The position numbers were made by a program, and so were the translations under genes. A stretch of DNA of 39,963 nucleotides, taken from contig BORH01000032.1 in assembly GCA_018333075.1 (NCBI GenBank), forward strand, positions 1-39,963, read 5' to 3'. The stretch comes from Heyndrickxia sporothermodurans. Lineage in GTDB: Bacteria; Bacillota; Bacilli; Bacillales; Bacillaceae_C. This document shows, piece after piece, positions 13,731 through 19,196 of the stretch. The notes beneath the pieces were generated by a model. The model did no database searches. It was given only the letters and a program-made list of their open reading frames with translations, and had not been told where the DNA came from. Numbering within the stretch: position 1 is the first letter of the stretch; the number at the start of each line of letters is the position of its first letter.

Positions 13731-13804
13731 AATGGCAGCAAAAAGTGATTCGTGAAGAAATGAAAGACTTAAAGGGTAACAAGCATGAAGCTGTACGTAA
13801 ATGA
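13697..13804 (+). CDS. Very small Trp-rich protein (35 residues)
   Basis: An ATG with TCTGGAGGAATTG upstream opens inside the 3' end of the HNH gene in another frame. The product (SNDWLKWQQKVIREEMKDLK) is one amphipathic helix with three tryptophans, and its end overlaps the next mini-gene. Supported by the GGAGG site and the overlap chain only. Confidence 0.5.
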   Translation: MSKQWSSNDWLKWQQKVIREEMKDLKGNKHEAVRK

Positions 13805-13904
13805 GAAGGTAGAAGAAACGGTGGATGGAGAGAAGTTGCAGGTGGTAGAAGTGCTGGTGAGTAAACCGAAGGATGTTTCATATTTAATCTTCTTAGAAAA
13901 ATAG
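13785..13904 (+). CDS. Very small protein (39 residues), unknown function
   Basis: The ATG has AAAGGGTAAC upstream and overlaps the gene before it by 20 bp. The product is beta-rich with alternating Val and Glu (NEKVEETVDGEKLQVVEVLV). Unknown role. Confidence 0.5.
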   Translation: MKLYVNEKVEETVDGEKLQVVEVLVSKPKDVSYLIFLEK

Positions 13905-13970
13905 GATAAAATTCACCATTTTAATTATAAGTCAAATTTGATATTTAACAAGAGAAAGGGTGTTCTCACT

Positions 13971-14177
13971 ATGACAGATGAAATGAAAAAGAATCTTGAA
14001 TTAAGAAGCAAAATTAAAGAATTAGGTTATTCCATAAATGGTGATATTGACCACGGAGAATGCTTCTATGAAGAAGATATGTTAGCTGAATTCTGTGAGT
14101 CTTTAGACAGGATGAAGGAACTTGCATTAGAGTATTTCGCTTCAAACAAGAAAGAAATGGAGATGGATGAAGAATGA
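13971..14177 (+). CDS. Small acidic early protein, unknown function
   Basis: The ATG at 13971 follows AGAAAGGGTG; an in-frame TTG 33 bp upstream has no ribosome binding site. The 68-residue product is acidic and helical ([20 protein letters not shown]). It overlaps the SSB gene by 4 bp, so it is probably co-translated with it. Confidence 0.68.
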   Translation: MTDEMKKNLELRSKIKELGYSINGDIDHGECFYEEDMLAEFCESLDRMKELALEYFASNKKEMEMDEE

Positions 14178-14608
14178 TGAATAGAGTCATACTAGTAGGT
14201 CGACTTACAAAAGATCCAGAATTGAGATATACACCAAGTGGAGTACCATGTGCCACATTCACCCTAGCTGTAAATCGTACTTTTACGAATCAACAAGGAG
14301 AACGTGAAGCAGATTTTATAAATTGTGTAGTATGGCGGAAGGCTGGAGAAAACGCAGCAAATTACTTGAAGAAAGGTTCTCTCGCAGGAGTGGACGGAAG
14401 AATCAGTACTAGAAATTATGAAGGACAAGATGGGAAACGTGTGTATGTCACTGAGGTAGTTGCGGAGTCTGTGCAGTTTTTAGAACCAAGGAATCAATCT
14501 AGTAATCAACAACAAAGGCAAAACAATCCAGGACAAACAAGAGTAGATGAAGATCCATTTAAAGATGGACAGCCAATTGATATCAATGATGAGGATTTAC
14601 CATTTTGA
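14174..14608 (+). CDS. ssb: Single-stranded DNA-binding protein
   Basis: A 144-residue SSB that would coat single-stranded DNA during phage replication and recombination. The OB fold covers residues 1-108 ([18 protein letters not shown], then [20 protein letters not shown] and [16 protein letters not shown]). A Gln/Asn-rich linker leads to the acidic tip DINDEDLPF, which recruits partner proteins. Two ATG codons are in tandem; the second (14177) is equally possible. Confidence 0.96.
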   Translation: MMNRVILVGRLTKDPELRYTPSGVPCATFTLAVNRTFTNQQGEREADFINCVVWRKAGENAANYLKKGSLAGVDGRISTRNYEGQDGKRVYVTEVVAESVQFLEPRNQSSNQQQRQNNPGQTRVDEDPFKDGQPIDINDEDLPF

Positions 14609-14629
14609 TGAATAGTAGACACATAATGT
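14607..14629. repeat. Intergenic 23-bp repeat, second copy
   Basis: Matches 6503-6525 at 21 of 23 positions. It overlaps the SSB stop codon (TGATGA) and lies before the GTG start of the next gene. Confidence 0.65.
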
Positions 14630-14651
14630 ACCACAAAAGGAGGGTAAAAAA

Positions 14652-14792
14652 GTGACAGTTAAAGAACTTATCGAAGAATTAAAGTGTTATTCAGAGGACT
14701 GTGAAGTGGTAGTTGAAGCTGATAAAGGAAGGTTTCTAGTAGTCAATGAAGTTGACTTAGATACTGAAGATGATTTTGTTGTTATCAAATAA
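14652..14792 (+). CDS. Small acidic protein (46 residues)
   Basis: A GTG start with AAGGAGGG eight bases upstream. The product has a helix (VKELIEELKCYSEDCE) and two strands, with 13 acidic residues and Cys at 12 and 17. Function unknown. Confidence 0.6.
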   Translation: MTVKELIEELKCYSEDCEVVVEADKGRFLVVNEVDLDTEDDFVVIK

Positions 14793-14835
14793 GGTAATGA
14801 ACATTCCGAAGATTATGCGAAACAGAGGTAACACT

Positions 14836-14943
14836 ATGAATCTAACAAAAGCGAACCTAAGCCAGTTAATGTATCTGGCTAGGTTCACCCAATATAGAAA
14901 TGAGTCTTTAAAAGAGATTGATCGGAGGATACCAAGAAAATGA
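14836..14943 (+). CDS. Very small basic protein (35 residues)
   Basis: The ATG has AGAGGTAAC upstream. One basic helix (ANLSQLMYLARFTQYRNESL). It overlaps the next gene by 4 bp (ATGA), a sign of coupling. Confidence 0.5.
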   Translation: MNLTKANLSQLMYLARFTQYRNESLKEIDRRIPRK

Positions 14944-15071
14944 GTAACAATCAACTAGACTACTGGACAATGCTATTCCAGTTATCAGCAAGAACCAAGT
15001 ACAGTGATGAATACTTATTATCCTTAAGTGAGGAAGAAATAGAGAAATTGTATAAAGAGAAGGTGGAATAG
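14940..15071 (+). CDS. Small BH0509-like protein (43 residues)
   Basis: The ATG follows GATCGGAGGATACC. The sequence DYWTMLFQLSARTKYSDEYL followed by SEEEIEKLY resembles the BH0509 family of small Bacillus phage proteins (Trp-Thr near the start, Ser-x-Glu-Glu-Ile-Glu near the end). No function is known. Its stop codon overlaps the GTG of the HNH gene (TAGTG). Confidence 0.55.
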   Translation: MSNNQLDYWTMLFQLSARTKYSDEYLLSLSEEEIEKLYKEKVE

Positions 15072-15673
15072 TGGGTATTTCACAACAAGAAAAGATATGT
15101 AAAATTGATGGTTGTAAAGGCAAGTATAAAGGTTTAGGTTATTGCACTAAACATTATCAAAGATTTAAAAAACATGGTGATCCATTAAAAAATAACCGTA
15201 GAAAAAAATTGATTACTTTTGATATTGATGAAAATGGTTGTTTTAATTGTACATCCCACGCAGAATGCAATGGCGGGTATCACAGAATGAGAGTTGGTAA
15301 AGACAAACACATTTTGATACACAGATTTATTTATGAACAATGCTATGGAATGATTCCTAATGATTTGATAGTAAGACACAAATGTGATAATCCCCATTGT
15401 ATTAATCCAGAACACTTAGAATTAGGAACTTACCAAGATAACATGATGGATAAAGTAAATAGAGGTCGATGTAATTCTCCATATGGAGAAAGAGTGAAAC
15501 AATCTAAGTTAAAAGAAAACGATGTGAAAGAAATTAGATATTTATTAACCAAAAATTTAGGGATAAGCGAGATTGCTAGAAAATACGGAGTCTCCCCAGC
15601 AAGTATTTCAAGAATAAAGGATGGTATATCATGGGTAAAAGTCAAAGGGATAAAGGTGCCAGAAGAGAACTAG
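15071..15673 (+). CDS. Free-standing HNH homing-type endonuclease
   Basis: A 200-residue protein starting with GTG (AGAGAAGGTGG upstream). The N-terminus has a zinc-knuckle region: CKIDGCKGKYKGLGYCTKHYQRF. The nuclease core is HNH_3-like: IHRFIYEQCYG, then RHKCDNPHCINPEHLELGTY, which supplies catalytic His, Asn and His. Residues 150-195 form a DNA-binding HTH (LGISEIARKYGVSPASISRI). This layout is that of phage homing endonucleases, which are often selfish insertions. Its 3' end overlaps the PD-(D/E)XK gene by 43 bp. Confidence 0.88.
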   Translation: MGISQQEKICKIDGCKGKYKGLGYCTKHYQRFKKHGDPLKNNRRKKLITFDIDENGCFNCTSHAECNGGYHRMRVGKDKHILIHRFIYEQCYGMIPNDLIVRHKCDNPHCINPEHLELGTYQDNMMDKVNRGRCNSPYGERVKQSKLKENDVKEIRYLLTKNLGISEIARKYGVSPASISRIKDGISWVKVKGIKVPEEN

Positions 15674-15939
15674 AATTCGCTAAATTAACTGGGGGAACTA
15701 AAGTTCCGTTAAGTGGAGCTCTTGGCGGAGAATATTCAAATGATGTTAAAGCGTTTGGGTTGAATTTTGAAGTGAAATCTCGGAAGACAGGATTTAAGAC
15801 ACTTTATGATTGGGTGTTAGATGAACGTGAGAAACCAGATGCAGTAGCTTTGAAAGTTGATCGCCAGCCTTGGTTAGTGTGTATGACGTTAGATAAGTTT
15901 ATGGAGGTAACGAATGATGAACGAAAAAACAATAAGTAA
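15631..15939 (+). CDS. PD-(D/E)XK nuclease, Holliday-junction-resolvase-like
   Basis: A 102-residue protein. KGARRELEFAKLTGG supplies the helix with the first Glu, SNDVKAFGLN the Asp and FEVKSRKTGF the E-x-K active site. The spacing resembles archaeal-type Hjc resolvases and related phage nucleases. It would cut branched DNA made by recombination or replication before packaging. The ATG lies inside the HNH gene, and GATGG precedes it. It may be the phage's only junction resolvase, since no RusA-like gene is seen. Confidence 0.72.
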   Translation: MGKSQRDKGARRELEFAKLTGGTKVPLSGALGGEYSNDVKAFGLNFEVKSRKTGFKTLYDWVLDEREKPDAVALKVDRQPWLVCMTLDKFMEVTNDERKNNK

Positions 15940-16339
15940 ATATATAGATGTTCTTTCTGAAAAAATTGGTGTTGCTGCTGAACATATTTATTCAACTTTG
16001 TATAAACAAGCAATTGTGTACGGCATAATAAATCTTTTTGTAGGTGTAATATTATTAATTGGTTTGATTGTTTCGATTAAATTAGTAGTTAACATTTATA
16101 CCAAAAGTAAGTTTGAGGAAGTGAAGGGAGATTGGTCTACAACCTTTATACCTCTAAATAATTATGCAAAATTCAGAGAAATTGATTTTGTTGATGACGG
16201 TTATATTTGGTGGGTTTGCGGAATTGGATGGATCATATTGTTAGTTATTATTTTCGTATCAATCCCAGAGGGAATACTGCATGTGTTTAACCCTGGTTAT
16301 TATGCGATAAAAGATATTTTAGAAGCTTTAAAAGGTTAA
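15914..16339 (+). CDS. Membrane protein with two transmembrane helices
   Basis: A 141-residue protein with GGAGGTAACG before its ATG. Residues 34-62 (YGIINLFVGVILLIGLIVSI) and 101-125 (WWVCGIGWIILLVIIFVSI) are strongly hydrophobic, with a hydrophilic loop of about 40 residues between them. No family recognised. It overlaps the nuclease gene by 26 bp. Being in the early region makes a lysis role unlikely; an exclusion role would be possible. Confidence 0.68.
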   Translation: MMNEKTISKYIDVLSEKIGVAAEHIYSTLYKQAIVYGIINLFVGVILLIGLIVSIKLVVNIYTKSKFEEVKGDWSTTFIPLNNYAKFREIDFVDDGYIWWVCGIGWIILLVIIFVSIPEGILHVFNPGYYAIKDILEALKG

Positions 16340-16361
16340 GAAAGAATAAGTGGGTGAGTAG

Positions 16362-16481
16362 ATGCGTTGTGAAATGTGCATGGAATGGGTAACTAGTTGT
16401 CCTTGCTGTGATGAAAGTTTTTGTCCCAGTTGTAAACGAACGGAAGAGGAAATAGAAGAAGATCAAGAAGAAGGTGAGTAA
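16362..16481 (+). CDS. Small Cys-rich zinc-binding protein (39 residues)
   Basis: The ATG has GGGTGAG upstream. CEMC, CPCC and CPSC occur within the first 30 residues, enough for a treble zinc site, followed by an acidic tail (EEEIEEDQEEGE). The end abuts the next gene's ATG. Confidence 0.6.
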   Translation: MRCEMCMEWVTSCPCCDESFCPSCKRTEEEIEEDQEEGE

Positions 16482-16874
16482 ATGAAAGATTGGACGGAAG
16501 ATTACCTTCAAGACCTAATGAAATACAATAATATGTTAAAAAGAATACCAGAAGAAAATAAAGTGCAACGAATAGAGGTCTTATCAAAACAACTTGTTCT
16601 CATTGGTAAATTAGCAGCAGAGTTTTCAGAGCGATATAAGAAAATTTATGCTACAAGAAAAAGAGTGTATGCAGAAGCTGAGATTGCTGCACCTAAAAAT
16701 AAACAAGCCCATGCAGAGTTAGCAGTCATTGAATTAAGAGAAGAAGAAGCAACAGCCTATGGGAATATGAAACGTTGGACAAATGCCTTTGAGAGTACAA
16801 AAGAGGAAATAAACGCATTGAAATATAAAGTACGAATTGATTTAGAGGACGGATCAAGCAGACAAGGAGCATAG
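16482..16874 (+). CDS. Coiled-coil phage protein, unknown function
   Basis: A 130-residue, almost fully helical protein with GAAGGTGAG before its ATG, which directly follows the previous stop. Heptad-like patterns run through residues 15-115. It sits in front of the late activator gene. Similar coiled-coil proteins occur in this place in other Bacillus phages; the role is unknown. Confidence 0.68.
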   Translation: MKDWTEDYLQDLMKYNNMLKRIPEENKVQRIEVLSKQLVLIGKLAAEFSERYKKIYATRKRVYAEAEIAAPKNKQAHAELAVIELREEEATAYGNMKRWTNAFESTKEEINALKYKVRIDLEDGSSRQGA

Positions 16875-16885
16875 GAGGCGGTTTA

Positions 16886-17314
16886 ATGACAACAGCTATT
16901 AAACTAAAGAAGGCTACATTTAAACATATTGAGTCGGAGTTATATGCTTATCATGAGACTGTAAGAGAAATAGAATCATTAAGACAAAACATCATGTTCA
17001 CAAAGCAAAACGATGATGAAAACATTGGAGGAGGAAGGTCTTCGCTGCCTTCTTCTCCTACTGAACGGGTAGCAACAAGGTTGGTGACTCATAAGAAGTT
17101 GAATCAGCTAGAGGAAATTGCAAATGCAATTCAGAAGGTGTTTACTGGATTACCAGAGGATTATCAGAAGTTGGTTAGGTTGAAGTATTGGACAAGGCCG
17201 CAGATGAAAACGTGGGAAGGGATTGCAAATGAAATTCCTGTGAGCAGAAGAACTGCATTTAATATGCGTGATGAAATCGTCAATTCTATCGGGGAAGTAT
17301 TAGGGTGGAGATAA
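16886..17314 (+). CDS. ArpU/RinA-like late transcription activator
   Basis: A 142-residue protein with GGAGGCGG before its ATG. Residues 1-60 are helical (KHIESELYAYHETVREIESL). Residues 90-140 (QKVFTGLPEDYQKLVRLKYW, then TWEGIANEIPVSRRTAFNMR) resemble the sigma-region-4-like HTH of ArpU/RinA phage regulators. These turn on late genes. It is the last early gene, and the next strong promoter (17.7 kb) has tandem repeats upstream that could be its binding site. Confidence 0.85.
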   Translation: MTTAIKLKKATFKHIESELYAYHETVREIESLRQNIMFTKQNDDENIGGGRSSLPSSPTERVATRLVTHKKLNQLEEIANAIQKVFTGLPEDYQKLVRLKYWTRPQMKTWEGIANEIPVSRRTAFNMRDEIVNSIGEVLGWR

Positions 17315-17395
17315 ATGGTAGACCTATTAAATAATAAATGCAAAACGCTTTGGTACCCTAAAGTGTTTTTGACACACGATGCGGAGGAAGGTTAG
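17315..17395 (+). CDS. Possible mini-gene (26 residues)
   Basis: ATG directly after the activator's stop codon, with GGGTGGAG six bases upstream; 26 codons. A terminator-like hairpin lies within it, so translation may simply be a remnant. Weak support. Confidence 0.25.
   Translation: MVDLLNNKCKTLWYPKVFLTHDAEEG
17343..17370 (+). terminator. Terminator-like hairpin after the late activator
   Basis: AAACGCTTT and AAAGTGTTT form a 9-bp stem with one G-U pair and an 8-nt loop, followed by further T. It would end the early message behind the activator gene. Confidence 0.6.
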
Positions 17396-17398
17396 GAA

Positions 17399-17657
17399 AT
17401 GAATTACGAAGAACTTAAAAAAGCCAATGAGATAAAAAAAAGAAATTAGTGAATTAGAAAGTTTCATCGGAATTGCATCAAGAGATAATTGGTTTGGAAT
17501 ATTAATAAAAAAGCGATCTCCAATGGTTTTCTTTTCTCGATTCCACCGTCCATCAGATGGAGTTCAATATCAAATGAACAAAGAAACAGAGAATAAAGTT
17601 ATGAATGTTTTATACGCAAGACTAACAGAGCTTAAAGATGAACTAGAAAAAATGTAA
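17399..17657 (+). pseudogene. Small protein gene broken by a frameshift in an A8 tract
   Basis: An ATG after GGAGGAAGGTTAGGAA opens a frame that stops after 16 codons. Skipping one A in the run of eight A (17434-17441) restores an open frame to 17657 of about 85 residues: a coiled-coil start (NYEELKKANEIKKEISELES), a middle with RSPMVFFSRF and a helical end. Codon pattern stays good across the break. It could be a real mutation, a sequencing error or slippage-based expression. Function unknown. Confidence 0.65.
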
Positions 17658-17671
17658 TGTAGCAGTTCGAA
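17655..17671. repeat. Intergenic repeat TAATGTAGCAGTTCGAA, second copy
   Basis: One base different from 7126-7142; again begins on the stop codon of the gene before it. Confidence 0.6.
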
Positions 17672-17676
17672 AAAAC

Positions 17677-17724
17677 ATTGCACTATCATTGCACTTTTGA
17701 GCCAATAAACCATGATATTATGAT
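17677..17724 (+). promoter_or_regulatory. Promoter of the large non-coding RNA (possible late promoter)
   Basis: Two copies of ATTGCACT lie exactly 11 bp apart (17677-17684, 17688-17695), as expected for an activator bound on one DNA face. Downstream are an extended -10 TGATATTAT (17713-17721) and an alternative TTGAGC/16 bp/TATGAT pair. Use by the ArpU-like activator is inferred. Confidence 0.55.
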
Positions 17725-17871
17725 AGTATGAAATATTTGTAAAGGTGTACGGAAATACACCTGCAATGTGGGGCAAAATCGACTCAAGTTTATAGCCTGC
17801 TCAACTGAGTGGGTCCTCTTTTTGGATACTAGGTGCGGAAACACCTTTATCGATATAAGCAAAGACCATAT

Positions 17872-17980
17872 AGCGCAGTGGCGGAATAGGTAGACGCACA
17901 ACCTCAATACTGGATTAAGCAATGGTGCAGAGGCTCAAGGACCATCTTAATTATGTAAGGTGCAAATCCTTACCTGCGTT
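17872..17980 (+). tRNA. tRNA-Leu-like domain without a normal anticodon arm
   Basis: The acceptor-like stem AGCGCAG/CTGCGTT pairs at 7 positions (one G-U). The following TGGCGGAATAGGTAGACGC is a perfect tRNA-Leu D arm. The T arm is TAAGG, loop TGCAAAT, CCTTA, one base off the T-loop consensus. Between them, 17898-17913 forms no regular 5-bp/7-nt anticodon arm. In the place of a variable arm there is an 11-bp hairpin (ATTAAG, CA bulge, ATGGT; 17914-17951). No CCA is encoded. I read it as a tRNA mimic or a decayed tRNA inside the larger RNA, and not as a working tRNA. Confidence 0.5.
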
Positions 17981-18210
17981 TATAGTCGCTTATCTATGCG
18001 GGATTGGGGCTAACTCAATCGCCAACCTTTCATGTTGGTTAGCAGGATAGGTGGCTTACTATATGTCCTAAACCTGACTAGGACTTTAAATATATACGGC
18101 AGGATGGGGAAGATTCACATACGTATTTGATTTGTGAGCCAAAAGTGGTTGGGGTGAATCGGATTGTGGAAGTGGTTACCCGCAGTCATTTTATATATTC
18201 GCTAGTTATC

Positions 18211-18247
18211 AAAAAGACGATCTAATTAATACTTAGGTCGTCTTTTT
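18211..18247 (+). terminator. Strong intrinsic terminator of the non-coding RNA
   Basis: GACGATCTAA and TTAGGTCGTC form a 10-bp stem (one G-U pair) with a 7-nt loop, flanked by five A and followed by TTTTT. If the late genes use the same promoter, they need read-through here. Confidence 0.88.
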
Positions 18248-18273
18248 CTATTCAAATTTAAATAGGTGATGAC

Positions 18274-18399
18274 ATGAAAAAAGAGATTAAAAAGCCAAAA
18301 AAGAATAAAGAAAAGCTATCTGCTGCTGATTTAAGAGAACTAATGGGAGTGAACAAAGACACTTACACAAGACACAATGGAGCAATTAGAAGAAAGTAA
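18274..18399 (+). CDS. Small basic protein (41 residues)
   Basis: The ATG has TAGGTGATGAC upstream. The first half is lysine-rich; the second half (AADLRELMGVNKDTYTRHNG) looks like a short HTH. Unknown function. First gene after the non-coding RNA terminator. Confidence 0.55.
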   Translation: MKKEIKKPKKNKEKLSAADLRELMGVNKDTYTRHNGAIRRK

Positions 18400-18408
18400 C
18401 GTTATTTG

Positions 18409-18452
18409 TAAACTAGGCATTCATTTAATGGGCTTAGTGGGTGTCTAGTTTA
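18409..18452 (+). other. Stem-loop upstream of the packaging genes
   Basis: TAAACTAG (18409-18416) and CTAGTTTA (18445-18452) form a perfect 8-bp stem around an inner GCATT/AATG hairpin. It lies about 320 bp before the small terminase gene. It may be part of the message leader or of a packaging site. Confidence 0.45.
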
Positions 18453-18491
18453 GAGGTAGTGTGAATCTGGTAAAAGAATGAGGTGAATTGA

Positions 18492-18731
18492 ATGGTAAGT
18501 CTTTTAAAAGAGATTCGGTATATATTAAGAGATATATTCTCATTTTTACGATGCAAGGTTATAGGGTATTATTGTGAACGCAAAGGTCATAAATGGACAA
18601 GAACGAAAAGATTTTACATGAGGGTTGAAGGAATTGTCGATGATAATCATTATGTTGAAATGAAAATTTGCAAAAGATGTGATGTGCATAGTTTTAGGCA
18701 TCCTTACGAAGATGATAAATGGTCTGTGTAG
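18492..18731 (+). CDS. Small phage protein with CxxC motif (DUF1660-like)
   Basis: A 79-residue protein with TGAGGTGAAT before its ATG. The order YYCERKGHKWTRTKR then EMKICKRCDVHSF gives a Cys...GHxW...CxxC pattern seen in small prophage proteins of the DUF1660 type, probably zinc-binding. Function unknown. It is the gene before the small terminase. Confidence 0.62.
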   Translation: MVSLLKEIRYILRDIFSFLRCKVIGYYCERKGHKWTRTKRFYMRVEGIVDDNHYVEMKICKRCDVHSFRHPYEDDKWSV

Positions 18732-18773
18732 TAGGGGGAATGAAGTTTTTTATTTGGAGGCGGTGAGTATGTA

Positions 18774-19196
18774 ATGAAACTTACGGAGAAGCAGAAACGA
18801 TTTGCAGATTATTATATTGAATCAGGTAATGCGACTGATGCATATAGAAAAGCTTATAATGCTTCGGATAAGACAGCTAGTGTAGAAGGATTTAAAAACC
18901 TAGCAAAACCTAGCATAAAAAAATATATAGAAGAGCGCATGAATGAAATTCGCTCTGAAAAAATAGCTTCGCAAGAAGAAATCCTCGAGTACTTAACCAG
19001 CGTAATGCGTGGAGAAATAAGCGAAGAAGTACCTATACCCACGAAAAAAGGCGTATCAATTGTAGATGTGGAAGTTGGTGCAAAAGACAGAACAAAGGCT
19101 GCTGAATTACTAGGTAAACGCTATGCAATGTGGACTGATAACAAGAATATCGATGCAAATATTGGTGTAACGATAGTAGATGATATAAATGACTAA
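18774..19196 (+). CDS. terS: Terminase small subunit
   Basis: A 140-residue protein with the Terminase_2-type start LTEKQKRFADYYIESGNATD followed by AYRKAYNASDKTASVEGFKNL, which is the DNA-binding HTH. The middle is an oligomerization helix (IEERMNEIRSEKIASQEEIL). It would recognise the packaging site and bring the large subunit to it. It overlaps the large subunit gene by 8 bp. Confidence 0.92.
   Translation: MKLTEKQKRFADYYIESGNATDAYRKAYNASDKTASVEGFKNLAKPSIKKYIEERMNEIRSEKIASQEEILEYLTSVMRGEISEEVPIPTKKGVSIVDVEVGAKDRTKAAELLGKRYAMWTDNKNIDANIGVTIVDDIND

Larger units (their letters stand above)
17725..18247 (+). ncRNA. Large structured non-coding RNA candidate, about 520 nt
   Basis: No good reading frame covers 17658-18273. 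Seen helices: AGGTGTA/TACACCT (17743-17762) and AGGTG/CACCT (17831-17846), both with loop CGGAAA; ACTCA/TGAGT (17782-17810); a tRNA-Leu-like fold (17872-17980); and a domain closed by TGCGGG/CCCGCA (17997-18002, 18179-18184) that holds GCTAAC/GTTAGC with CCAAC/GTTGG, GTCCTA/TAGGAC (18065-18084) and GATTCAC/GTGAATC (18112-18160). A promoter precedes it and a strong terminator ends it. Size and place recall large phage RNAs such as GOLLD or ROOL, or lambda-type late leaders, but I cannot assign it to a family. Confidence 0.7.

Noticed and set aside
17872-18184. Group I intron in a tRNA-Leu gene
   Set aside because: No clear P7/R-S core or matching 3' exon with an anticodon stem partner was found; the acceptor-like stem closes within 109 nt.
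17725-18247. phi29-type packaging RNA
   Set aside because: The terminase is a large two-part P22/PBSX-like enzyme and the RNA is several times longer than a pRNA.
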